DNA from: Cytobacillus horneckiae
Lineage (GTDB): Bacteria; Bacillota; Bacilli; Bacillales; Cytobacillaceae
Direction of reading: 5' to 3'
Assembly: GCF_002835735.1 (NCBI RefSeq)
Contig: NZ_PISD01000028.1
Coordinates: 1 to 64,000 of the forward strand
Length of the DNA: 64,000 bases
The position numbers and the translations under genes are program-made. Under the pieces are notes generated by a model. It saw nothing but the letters and a program-made list of their open reading frames with translations. It was not told where the DNA came from and did not search any database. The stretch's first letter is position 1. Every line of letters starts with the position of its first letter. This document shows, one piece after another, positions 1 to 7,974 of this stretch.

Positions 1-52
1 AAAATTGAATAATTAAATATTAAATGATAACACTATAAATTGTCAACAACTT

Positions 53-69
53 ATAATACTAAGTATTAT
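53..69. promoter_or_regulatory. GntR operator, copy 1
   Basis: The site is an odd palindrome with 8-bp arms, ATAATACT-A-AGTATTAT. A near-identical site lies just upstream of the GntR gene at 924-940. It sits beyond the 3' end of the regulator, so it probably controls a gene lying to the left of this window. The sequence match between the two sites is seen; binding by the adjacent GntR protein is inferred. Confidence 0.6.
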
Positions 70-82
70 TTTTTGTACAAAC

Positions 83-136
83 AAAGATGTCTATTTAAAA
101 GAAATTGAACAACTTTTCTTTTAAATAGACATCTTT
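83..136. terminator. Strong bidirectional terminator after the GntR gene
   Basis: A perfect hairpin with a stem of about 22 bp (left arm 83-104, right arm ending near 136) and a short loop. It follows the stop codon of the minus-strand GntR gene. T-rich flanks occur on both sides, so it may act in both directions. Confidence 0.8.
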
Positions 137-144
137 TTCACCCG

Positions 145-861
145 TTAGTATCGATAATATGAATGATACTTCCATGTCTTAGTATTTATATGGAATATAT
201 TTAAATCAATAGGGACTTTATTTTCATCATATGATATTCTCGTACCTTTCAACACTGCTGATGAATCTGGTATCTGTAAGGCTCCTGCTACATAAGGATC
301 TGCAATGACTGCCTCAATCTCATCTTCTACTTCTAAAATATCTATATTTTTCTTTTCTTTTAATAGTTGTTGGACCGATGAGAAAGAAGTATTCTCCATA
401 TAATCTTTTAGCGGAATAAGCGGCCTCAAATAATGTTCTAAATAAAACATTGGCTGATTATTCAAGTACCTGATTCTTTTCAAGTAAATGAGATTCTCTT
501 CCTCGTCTACTTCAAGAAGCTTGGCAAATAGAGGATTTTTTACCACTTTTCCTTCGATGGTTCTTACTGATATTTTTTCCCACTCATTAGAATAATGATT
601 TCTAAATCCGGACATGCTTGTCCATGATTCCTTTGGCTGTCTATTGGATACGAACGATCCTTTTCCTTGAACTCTGTATATAATTCCGTTATTTTCAAGC
701 TGCTTTAATGCCTGTCTTACTGGTGTCCTGCTCACAGTGAACAACTTCTCCAATTCCATTTCAGAGGGCAATATTTCTCCTACTTTATAAAGACCGTCAT
801 CAATCTTTTGTTTTATTACATTATATATTTTTTGATAAGCCGGGGTTGTTTGTATAGCCAT
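145..861 (-). CDS. GntR family transcriptional regulator (HutC/TreR-type, UTRA domain)
   Basis: A 238-residue DNA-binding regulator. Residues about 10-75 form the GntR winged helix-turn-helix (LPSEMELEKLF, SRTPVRQALKQLENNGI, GKGSFV). Residues about 90-230 form the UTRA effector domain typical of the HutC/PhnF/TreR subfamily, with LIYLKRIR and an EDEIEAVIAD segment. The family usually senses a sugar, sugar phosphate or amino-acid derivative and represses neighbouring uptake or catabolic genes. The start at 861 has a GAGAGGAAGA ribosome site. A palindrome upstream (924-940) matches one beyond the 3' end (53-69), suggesting autoregulation plus control of a divergent or downstream gene outside the window. 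The effector cannot be told from sequence. Confidence 0.9.
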   Translation of the reverse strand: MAIQTTPAYQKIYNVIKQKIDDGLYKVGEILPSEMELEKLFTVSRTPVRQALKQLENNGIIYRVQGKGSFVSNRQPKESWTSMSGFRNHYSNEWEKISVRTIEGKVVKNPLFAKLLEVDEEENLIYLKRIRYLNNQPMFYLEHYLRPLIPLKDYMENTSFSSVQQLLKEKKNIDILEVEDEIEAVIADPYVAGALQIPDSSAVLKGTRISYDENKVPIDLNIFHINTKTWKYHSYYRY

Positions 862-923
862 TCTTCCTCTCTTTTCCTTTTTTTATCTATAATAACGCAA
901 ATTAATACTATGCACAATAACTT

Positions 924-940
924 ATAATACTAAGTGTTAA
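924..940. promoter_or_regulatory. GntR operator, copy 2 (autoregulatory)
   Basis: The core ATAATACT-A-AGTGTTAA has one arm identical to the site at 53-69 and the other with substitutions. It lies about 63 bp upstream of the GntR start codon, in promoter position. The repeat is seen; autorepression is inferred. Confidence 0.6.
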
Positions 941-975
941 TATATGTGATTTTCATTAATATCCTAGGAAACTAA

Positions 976-1599
976 TCATTCATAACGTTTCATTTCTATT
1001 CTATCGCACCATCTATGCCCTGCAGGAAACTGCTTAGCTAACGCTTTCTTCAGCCACAACCGTTCTGAGATTGCTAGTTTCCAAATTACATTCTTCAAAT
1101 CCGTCTCATCCTTCTCCCTCAAAACCGAACTCCCGCCTTTATAAAGAAGTTGAATCTCAGGTCTTAAATAAGGAATTCCTTCAGGCGACAACATTCCTAT
1201 TTCGTTTACAAATTTACGAACCGTTTTTTCACGCTTATATACCCAGTAATCACCATCTGTCTCTAATAGCATAACTTGATAAGACCAAACTTTTTCTCCT
1301 TTTTTCCGCACCCAGAGGTTATCGTACTTTGAATGCAAAAACTCATCTGATCTCCATCGGATTAATTCTCCTTTATGTGCTTTGAACAATTCCCATTATG
1401 GATGTAAAAATTGCTGCAATATTTTATTATCACGTTGGAGAATCACAATATCGATATCATCATGCTGCCTTGTTTGCTTCCTAAGATAAAGGTCAAGCGC
1501 CCATCCGCCTGCAATCCACCATTTTAGCGGGATTGGAGCGAATATAGTGCCTATTTTATTAATAGACAATGGCTGCCATACTTCCGGTTTATTTTTCAT
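976..1599 (-). pseudogene. Nucleotidyltransferase (aminoglycoside/lincosamide adenylyltransferase-like), broken by an in-frame stop
   Basis: Two open segments, 1599-1399 and 1395-976, lie in the same frame and are separated by a single TAA at 1396-1398. Read through, they give about 207 residues. The N-terminal part has the nucleotidyltransferase signature (WWIAGGWALDLYL, then RQHDDIDIVIL, with the acidic metal ligands). The C-terminal part continues the family (WELFKAHKGEL, EIQLLYKG, WKLAISERLWLKKAL). The true start is the ATG at 1599, preceded by AGGAGGTTGT. An apparent longer start at 1635 overlaps the upstream gene and lacks this site. The simplest reading is a recent nonsense mutation in an otherwise intact gene, although a sequencing error cannot be excluded. 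Confidence 0.8.
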
Positions 1600-1624
1600 A
1601 CAACCTCCTGAATCATCAATATAC

Positions 1625-1903
1625 TCACAGTTCATCCGGTTCTGCCAGCCCCTTCTGCTCTGTATTTGTCTTTTTCAATCTTTGGTCATCTAATGCACCG
1701 AAAAAATCATTTAATAGACGAGCGTATAGCTTTGATTTTCTTGGCACGTTATATAATTCTTGGTTGCCGTCAAATTTCATTTGGAGGGTGCCTGTTTCCG
1801 TATTAAGCCAAAATCTATAGCTGCCTTCTTTGTATACATGTTTACTGTTTTTCATTGGATTCACCGCTTCCTTCATTAATCTTGTATATCTTTCTATCTC
1901 CAC
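1625..1903 (-). CDS. Small hypothetical protein
   Basis: A 92-residue protein of unknown function. The GTG start at 1903 follows an AAGGGA-like ribosome site; an ATG just upstream is in another frame and closes at once. The sequence is basic and hydrophilic, with a central segment (YRFWLNTETGTLQMKFDG) that could be a small beta-sheet, and no signal peptide or membrane segment. It lies upstream of, and nearly touches, the broken nucleotidyltransferase, so the two were probably co-transcribed. No family recognised. Confidence 0.55.
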   Translation of the reverse strand: MEIERYTRLMKEAVNPMKNSKHVYKEGSYRFWLNTETGTLQMKFDGNQELYNVPRKSKLYARLLNDFFGALDDQRLKKTNTEQKGLAEPDEL

Positions 1904-2150
1904 AGTCGCATCCCTTCTAAACTGATAAAAAATGGTTACTTTCCATCCGAATATATATTAATAGTGTAGAAATTGTAAATTATTGAATTTATGTAAATTT
2001 CACTTTGCACTCAAAGTTAGGCCGAAAGTTTCACTATGATAATAAATGTTATGGTAGATTTTCTTTTTCTCTATAAAACAATGTTTAAATTAGGTAGTTA
2101 TTCATATAAAAAAAATGACTATTGATGTAATTTCACCTTTTCTTCCTCCA

Positions 2151-2167
2151 TTTACAGATTGTTCACC
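2151..2167 (+). promoter_or_regulatory. Candidate PhoP half-sites upstream of alkaline phosphatase
   Basis: TTTACA at 2151 and TTCACC at 2162 are direct hexamers spaced exactly 11 bp, as known for PhoP boxes (TT-A/T/C-ACA repeats). They lie upstream of a -10-like TATATT near 2201 and the phosphatase start at 2240. Only two half-sites are evident and the second has a mismatch, so this is tentative. Confidence 0.4.
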
Positions 2168-2239
2168 TCCGCTTTAAATTGGCTTAATCCTCTTCTTCTA
2201 TATTTAGAATGTAAAACATAGTCGAGGAGGTAATAAAAG

Positions 2240-3556
2240 ATGTTCAAGAAATCTATCAAAAAGAAGCTGCTCTCGTTCGCTTTAGTATCTACCATTGCTG
2301 TTGGCGGTGTTGCCGGAAGCTTATCTGCTCCTGAAGCAGAGGCAAAGTCCATACCTAATAAAGGAAAAGCCAAAAATGTTATTTTTATGATACCAGATGG
2401 CTATTCCACTTCTTATGCAACAAACTACCGCTGGTATAAAGGAGAAGAAACAGTGTTAGATTCCATGCTGGTTGGAATGCAGCGTACATATTCAGCTAAC
2501 TCAAAGGTAACTGACTCAGCTGCTGCTGGAACGGCAATGGCTACCGGTGTAAAAACAAATAACGGCATGATCAGCACCTCACCTGATGGCAAAGATTTAG
2601 AAACCGTGCTTGAAGCTGCGGAGAAAAATGGAAAATCATCAGGATTAGTGGCAACATCAACGATTACCCATGCAACGCCTGCCGTATTTGCTTCACATGT
2701 AGCTTCTCGTGCAGACGAAGCGGAAATTGCTCCTCAATTGTTGGATAATGATGTAGATGTCATTCTTGGTGGCGGTAAAAATTACTTCCCTGAAACATTA
2801 TTAAATGATGCAAAAAAGGATGGCTATAAATACGTTTCAAATAAAAATGAGCTGAAAAACACGAAAAAAACGAACAAGCTTATCGGCTTATTTGCTGACG
2901 AAGGCATGGCGCCTGAATTAGATCGCGATGAAACAAATCAGCCAAGTCTTGCAGATATGACTAAATCTGCATTAGATGTATTAAAAAGAGATAAAAACGG
3001 CTTCTTCCTAATGGTTGAAGGCAGCCAAATTGACTGGGCTGGTCATGATAATGATGCAGCTTGGGCAATGAAGGATAGTGAAGCTTTCGAGGATGCAGTC
3101 GCTGAAGCAGTTAAGTTTGCTAAGAAGGATGGCAATACTCTAGTTGTTGTTACTGGCGATCATGACACTGGCGGAATGTCTGTTGGCGGATATGGAAAAG
3201 GTGATGCAAACCCAGAAATCCTTCGTAATGTAACCGCTACTGGAGACTATATGGCAAACGAACTGAACAAAAAACGCAGCAATGTTAAAAAGGTAGTTAA
3301 GAAATATACTTCTTTAGACTTAACGAATGATGAAGCCAATAGGATTAAATTAGCTGAAAATCCATCAATGGAAATTAACAAGGTCATATCAGAACGAGCG
3401 CTAGTCGGCTGGACAAGTACTGGGCATACTGGTACAGATGTGCCTTTATATGCATACGGGCCAGGCTCTGATCTTTTTGCTGGCTTGCACGAAAACACTG
3501 ACTTGCCAGTGATGATTGCTAAGGCGATGAAAGTGAAGTTTAAACCAGGGAAATAA
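2240..3556 (+). CDS. phoA: Secreted alkaline phosphatase
   Basis: Hydrolyses phosphomonoesters outside the membrane to release phosphate. The 438-residue length is normal for Bacillus PhoA/PhoB enzymes. Residues 1-35 are a signal peptide (KKSIKKKLL, hydrophobic core, cleavage near AEA). The nucleophile motif is TDSAAAGTAMATG with Ser93. Metal ligands are visible in MIPDG (Asp53), ATITHATPAVFASH-type, EGSQIDWAGHDND, VTGDHDTGG and the C-terminal TGHTGTDVP. The start has a GAGGAGGT ribosome site, and a strong terminator follows. Possible PhoP half-sites upstream suggest induction by phosphate starvation. PhoA and PhoB paralogues cannot be separated here. Confidence 0.93.
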   Translation: MFKKSIKKKLLSFALVSTIAVGGVAGSLSAPEAEAKSIPNKGKAKNVIFMIPDGYSTSYATNYRWYKGEETVLDSMLVGMQRTYSANSKVTDSAAAGTAMATGVKTNNGMISTSPDGKDLETVLEAAEKNGKSSGLVATSTITHATPAVFASHVASRADEAEIAPQLLDNDVDVILGGGKNYFPETLLNDAKKDGYKYVSNKNELKNTKKTNKLIGLFADEGMAPELDRDETNQPSLADMTKSALDVLKRDKNGFFLMVEGSQIDWAGHDNDAAWAMKDSEAFEDAVAEAVKFAKKDGNTLVVVTGDHDTGGMSVGGYGKGDANPEILRNVTATGDYMANELNKKRSNVKKVVKKYTSLDLTNDEANRIKLAENPSMEINKVISERALVGWTSTGHTGTDVPLYAYGPGSDLFAGLHENTDLPVMIAKAMKVKFKPGK

Positions 3557-3561
3557 ATAAA

Positions 3562-3599
3562 GATCGAAAGGAGCGGTTATGCTCCTTTCGTTTTTTTTG
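3562..3599 (+). terminator. Rho-independent terminator of phoA
   Basis: The hairpin CGAAAGGAGC-ggttat-GCTCCTTTCG is followed by a run of eight or more T, directly after the phosphatase stop codon. Confidence 0.92.
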
Positions 3600-3646
3600 A
3601 AAAGGTGGCACAAAACTTCACTTCTGCTGTAATGCTAAATCCATTT

Positions 3647-3906
3647 TTAAAAAGATGGAATGCTCTGTGGAAATTCAAATAGATCCGTAAGGTCGTATTT
3701 TGTTTTTATTTCACGAAGCCGCTTAAAGTTTTCTCCATAATAGGCGGTAGGCCAATCTTCAAAGCATTTAAAATATCCCTTGTATCCTGGCAAAACACGA
3801 TGATTCTAGGGAATTTGGGAACACTTAAATTTTTGTTAACTCTTGCCTGCTCATATTCGGAATCATCAGGTGTTACAATTCGTCCTGTAAGTTTAGTCTT
3901 TTCCAA
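3647..3906 (-). pseudogene. Internally deleted FAD-linked oxidase (BBE family) relic
   Basis: The first about 45 residues (TGRIVTPDDSEYEQARVN, FPRIIVFCQDTRDILNALK) match the N-terminus of secreted-type FAD-binding (PCMH/BBE) oxidases. About 20 codons later, in another frame, the minus strand reads CFEDWPTAYYGENFKRL and KTKYDLTDLFEFPQSIPSF and then a stop at 3647. That is the typical C-terminal BBE segment of the same family. Roughly 350 residues of the middle are missing and the ends are out of frame. This is therefore a deletion relic rather than the 66-residue gene it first appears to be. Confidence 0.75.
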
Positions 3907-4130
3907 CTATATAACTCCTTTCTCAGATAGAGTGAGAAGTGTTATATCGTATGATACCCTATGGGAAAAGACACATATTGTCTGAAACGTTCTGCATATT
4001 TTTTGTAATTTCCCGCAAAACAAAAAGGCTACTCGCAAGTCTAAAAAGACAAACAAACAACCCTAAGATGACAAAAATACTAATATCCAGTTACCCGCGC
4101 TTTTAGCTGGAGCAAATGAGGCAAACTCAT

Positions 4131-5423
4131 TCAGACAATATTGGATGCTTCTATCAAATGTTCAGAAGAAGAAGCTACATCATCAGTTGCTCTACCAATT
4201 TGCTCAATCACAATGGTTAAGTTCTCCATTTGGCTTTGTGCTTCCTGTGTACGATTTAAACTTACACAGGAAGCATCATATATACTGTCTAACATTCCAT
4301 CTGTTTTCGCTGCTTTTAATTTTCCTTCACGGATATCATGGTTAATCTCTTTAATCGATGAAATGACAAGTTCTGAATAAGATCTTGATGTATTAATAAG
4401 CTGCATAATATCGCTAATGGAGGCTTTAGTTTGTTCCGCTAATTTTTTTACCTCTTGCGAAACAACTGCAAACCCATTTCCATGTTCACCGGCTCTTGCT
4501 GCCTCAATAGCTGAATTTAATGCTAATAAATTCGTTTGATCAGCGATGTTTTGTACAATTTCCACTACCTTTAATATTTCAACGGATGATTGCTTAAGCT
4601 GCTCAACTGTCTGCTCCATTTGATCATTATTATCAACAACGGCCTCAATCGTTTCCAATAAGGAAAACATCTCTTCTTTTCCCCGACTTACTTGCTCTTT
4701 AGTCTCATTTGACACTTCATTGCTCAGCCCAACCAGCCTATAAACCTGTTTACTGCTGTCAATTAATTCTTTGACAGATTGATTCGTTTCATTTGATAAT
4801 GCTACAAGCTCTGAACTGATGACGATAATCTTTTCTTTAACTTCCTTTTTGACCTTTTCATACTGATTTTCAAGTTGTCTCTGATTCTCTTTTTCGTATT
4901 GCTCCAGCACAATTTGCTGTTCTAAATTCATTATTTTCGAAACCGCTTTCAGCTTATCATACACTTCATCTTTTGTACTGCTATTCTCGTTGATTAGTTT
5001 CATTAGTGATTCTAGCAAGTCTTGAAAAGCACCCATATACCATTCCGGCCTCAGACCAATACGGTAATGAACTTTAGCTACCTTTAATCTTTTCTCAAAA
5101 AAACGATCATCAATTTTCCCGCTGAAAAGGTCAATTATATGGTCCTTCAGCGTTGTCCTTAGCCGATCTACTGTACTTTGGTCATGAATAATTTTCTCAA
5201 GCTCAGGAACTTGAAAGATCGTGCTGTAAAAAGAATCTACAATGAGTAAAATATTTTGCTTTACCAACGTTTGCAGACTGGCGATAATTTGAAGTTCTTC
5301 CACATTAATATCAAGCATTTTTATCTTTGCTGCTAGCGATGGATGAGTTGTAATTAATTCTACATTGAATTCATTTACTAACTCGTTAAATGAGCTTTCT
5401 TTCATTTTAAACATCTTAAACAC
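4131..5423 (-). CDS. hemAT: HemAT-type globin-coupled aerotaxis transducer
   Basis: A soluble heme sensor that signals oxygen to the CheA/CheW chemotaxis complex. Residues about 10-175 form a protoglobin sensor; the likely proximal heme ligand is His119 in [15 protein letters not shown]. There are no membrane segments, as expected for HemAT. Residues about 190-430 form a long coiled coil with the conserved MCP hairpin ([36 protein letters not shown]). The 430-residue length matches the family. The start is a GTG at 5423 behind GGGGGT; an ATG nine bases further in is the alternative. No chemotaxis operon is nearby, so it is probably monocistronic. Confidence 0.93.
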   Translation of the reverse strand: MFKMFKMKESSFNELVNEFNVELITTHPSLAAKIKMLDINVEELQIIASLQTLVKQNILLIVDSFYSTIFQVPELEKIIHDQSTVDRLRTTLKDHIIDLFSGKIDDRFFEKRLKVAKVHYRIGLRPEWYMGAFQDLLESLMKLINENSSTKDEVYDKLKAVSKIMNLEQQIVLEQYEKENQRQLENQYEKVKKEVKEKIIVISSELVALSNETNQSVKELIDSSKQVYRLVGLSNEVSNETKEQVSRGKEEMFSLLETIEAVVDNNDQMEQTVEQLKQSSVEILKVVEIVQNIADQTNLLALNSAIEAARAGEHGNGFAVVSQEVKKLAEQTKASISDIMQLINTSRSYSELVISSIKEINHDIREGKLKAAKTDGMLDSIYDASCVSLNRTQEAQSQMENLTIVIEQIGRATDDVASSSEHLIEASNIV

Positions 5424-5998
5424 TTATCATACCCCCAAGGTTATATATTTTATTTAACATACGTAAAACTCTTACATAGTTATATTCAACCATTACTTAA
5501 TACCTAAAATAAAGATATTTTAAACTATTAAACACAATTTTTCATTTATTCAATAGAATTAATACCAATTGATAGAACAATTATTAACCTCTTTTAATAC
5601 TAATAGGACCATAATTATTACTCTTACGCTCTCTGTTTTGCTCTGCTTCAGGAGAATAATTTCGCGTTATCGCCTGAAATTTTCGGTTTTGTTCAGCTTA
5701 TTATTCACCCGAAGTTCTCGGTTCTGTTCTACTTCAAATTGTTTTTTAATCTTCCGAAATAATCAAAAGCCTCACAGGAAATTTCGTTCTAGCTCTATTT
5801 ATCCGATTTCTTTTCTATAAATATTGCTTTCACATATTTCATTTAAAAACTCAGCAGGATAGTCCTCTAGAAGTTCCAATTTTTCACGAAATTTTTGTCG
5901 AAACATTAAGGAAATTAGGCTATTAACTTTAATAGTGTAAATATTTAGAATGATATAGAGATATAGAGAACTAGCTATTATAGAACGGGGGACATGAT
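5424..5998. other. Gene-poor spacer with weakly repetitive T-rich sequence
   Basis: No credible gene. Around 5630-5780 the sequence has loosely repeated blocks (TTTCGGTTTTGTTC, TCTCGGTTCTGTTC, and CGAAA-type motifs about 40-55 bp apart) that look like a decayed tandem repeat. The rest is AT-rich and should contain the promoter of the downstream carboxypeptidase (a candidate TAGAATGATATAGAG stretch near 5946). Confidence 0.4.
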
Positions 5999-7063
5999 TT
6001 GAATTTAAAAAATAAAGTATTAACCGTTTCTTTGTCAGGATTAATGGTATTCGGGGCTATGGCAGCAGGGTCATCATCTGTAAGCGCTGTCGGCAATGGA
6101 CCTATGCCAGGGAATGGATCTGTACAAACATCCATTTTGCATACATATGATAGTATGGTAGATTACTTAAAAAAACAGGAAGCCAAACAAAAGCTGATGG
6201 AGCTGGAAGTGATTGGACAAACAGTAAAGGGGCGGGATATTTATATGGCAAAATACATCTCCAATCCCGATAACCCTACAATTCTATTTTTAACTCAGCA
6301 GCATGGAAACGAACAATTAACGACGGAAGGCGCTCTTGAATATGTCAAGCACCTAGGAACTGGGAAAACAAAGGGCGTTCTTGATCATGTGAATGTGCTG
6401 ATTATACCGATGCTAAATGCGGATGGAGCAATGGGTGACGTGGATTTTTCATTAGAAGATTACATTGCTGATGGCGACCGCCATTTAACTCGCTATAATG
6501 CAAATAATGTCGATTTGAACCGCGAACATGATAAAGATCCAGCGGAAATGGAGCTTGAAGCAAAAGTGCTACATGAGAATGTTTTACAAAAATATGATAT
6601 CGACTATATGATTGATCTCCACCATCAAGGGGCATTGAGTGAAACAAACGGCGAGCTTGTATCTGGATCCATTCTTTATCCAACAAACGCCCAAGTAAAA
6701 CCAGAAGTGGTTGAGCGCTCTAAGAAGCTCGGTTCTGTCGTCTACAATACACTTGAACCTAAAGGATGGGGACATATAGGAAAATACAACGGCGGCTCTG
6801 GAGCCAATATCGGCAGAAACGGGATCGCAGTACGCTACGATATTGCCACACTTCTATTTGAAATGCGCGGCATGTCCGATCACTATCTTGAGTCATATGT
6901 ACTTGGGCAAAAAAGCAACGGCTATCTTATTAAGCAAACGATTGAGACATTAGATGCAACCGTTCGTTCCATTTCAACAGAATCAATTGAAAATGCTGAC
7001 ATAAGCTTCTGGAACACACTCCCTACCCAAACAAACAGACAGCAAGAAGAAGCTGATGAATAA
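5999..7063 (+). CDS. Secreted M14 family zinc carboxypeptidase
   Basis: An exported metallopeptidase that removes C-terminal residues. It is 354 residues long. Residues 1-30 are a signal peptide (LKNKVLTVSLSGLMVFGAMAAG, cleavage near VSA). The zinc motif HxxE is seen in QQHGNEQLTTEG (His102, Glu105) and the third zinc ligand in DLHHQGA near residue 204. The general-base glutamate is probably in LLFEMRG near 288. The start is a TTG behind GGGGGACA. It lacks long C-terminal cell-wall domains, so it is likely released to the medium or wall space. A terminator-like hairpin follows. Substrate preference is unknown. Confidence 0.85.
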   Translation: MNLKNKVLTVSLSGLMVFGAMAAGSSSVSAVGNGPMPGNGSVQTSILHTYDSMVDYLKKQEAKQKLMELEVIGQTVKGRDIYMAKYISNPDNPTILFLTQQHGNEQLTTEGALEYVKHLGTGKTKGVLDHVNVLIIPMLNADGAMGDVDFSLEDYIADGDRHLTRYNANNVDLNREHDKDPAEMELEAKVLHENVLQKYDIDYMIDLHHQGALSETNGELVSGSILYPTNAQVKPEVVERSKKLGSVVYNTLEPKGWGHIGKYNGGSGANIGRNGIAVRYDIATLLFEMRGMSDHYLESYVLGQKSNGYLIKQTIETLDATVRSISTESIENADISFWNTLPTQTNRQQEEADE

Positions 7064-7065
7064 AA

Positions 7066-7329
7066 AACTTTGAGGAGACTCTTTACTAGAGTCCCCTTAA
7101 AGTTTTGCGTTTGGAGAGGTGTCCGCCGACTCCTTCGTGAGTGGCAAAACAGTCCCACTATTTTTAGGCGTAGTGCCCAGGGTGTCCTGAATTTCGGGTA
7201 CTGCTTGCCGACGTAGCGTCTCGATGCTCGTGCATGGTAGGCCTCAGAAAATGCCAAACTTCATCATTTTGATTTTGAAAATAAGTTTCTCGGCAGCCTG
7301 AAGAGACTCTCCACTAGAGTCTCCTTTTA
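7066..7329. repeat. GC-richer spacer bracketed by two near-identical terminator hairpins
   Basis: GAGACTCTttACTAGAGTCCCC near 7073-7095 and GAGACTCTccACTAGAGTCTCC near 7302-7324 are two copies of one hairpin, about 230 bp apart. Each lies at the 3' end of a gene on opposite strands, followed by T-rich sequence. The DNA between them is noticeably more GC-rich than its flanks and holds no credible gene. It may be an inserted non-coding segment or a decayed gene end. Confidence 0.5.
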
Positions 7330-7785
7330 TCATTTTGTATGAGCGTCAGGTGCTTTATCAAATACTGCATTTAAAATCACATTATGCTCAAGAAGCGCCT
7401 TTAGCGCACAAAGGACCATCGTATATCCGCCCATGGAATCAACCGCTTGATTGACAATATCATCCTCATTTCCTTTAAACCCTGAATTTACTATCGTTAC
7501 AAACGTTTCTTTATTCGTTCTTGAATCAAAAACCCACTCAGTCTTAGTGCTGTCTGAGGACTTGATTAAGATACGCTTATTTAGCTGTAGATCTTCAACA
7601 TATACCTGGTCTGATACTCCGTACATTTCCCAATCCCATGTTACAAGCTTTTCCGTTTCTAATCTCCCGCTGCTTTTAGTAAACCAAAATTTTGTCGTCA
7701 CTTCAGGATTCACGAAAGCTTCAAACACCTCTTCAACAGGTCTTCTTATAAGCATTTCTGCTTTGACGATGGGTAAATTTATCAC
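7330..7785 (-). CDS. SRPBCC / AHSA1-like domain protein
   Basis: A 151-residue single-domain protein of the START/Bet v1-like SRPBCC superfamily, AHSA1 (YndB/CalC-like) branch. Seen features are the N-terminal strand KAEMLIRRPVEEVFEAFVNP, TTKFWFTKSSG and WDWEMYG, and the closing helix DSMGGYTMVLCALKALLEHN. The fold makes a hydrophobic pocket for a small ligand; most members have no known function. The start is a GTG behind AGGAG with a slightly long spacer. It stands alone between two opposed units. Confidence 0.8.
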   Translation of the reverse strand: MINLPIVKAEMLIRRPVEEVFEAFVNPEVTTKFWFTKSSGRLETEKLVTWDWEMYGVSDQVYVEDLQLNKRILIKSSDSTKTEWVFDSRTNKETFVTIVNSGFKGNEDDIVNQAVDSMGGYTMVLCALKALLEHNVILNAVFDKAPDAHTK

Positions 7786-7933
7786 AATTCTCAGCTCCTA
7801 ATAGCTTTTTAATATTAATGTAGCAAATTAGTTAGATACATTCCATTTATTCTCTAATTAGTGTGCCCTTAAACACTGACATCTAGGTTTACTTGAAATG
7901 GAAATGGGGACATGAAGGCTGTATTCAAACTAA

Positions 7934-7969
7934 TAAATGCCTGGTCCCCACGCTGCAGGAACCAGGCAC
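7934..7969 (-). terminator. Terminator of the DASS transporter gene
   Basis: On the minus strand TGCCTGGTTCC pairs with GGGACCAGGCA across a GC-rich loop, just past the stop codon at 7975. The following minus-strand bases are moderately T-rich. Confidence 0.75.
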
Positions 7970-7974
7970 TCGAT

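Noticed and set aside
5569-5820. Plus-strand frame in the HemAT-carboxypeptidase spacer
   Set aside because: Low-complexity Phe/Ser/Leu composition, no ribosome site, located in T-rich decayed repeats.
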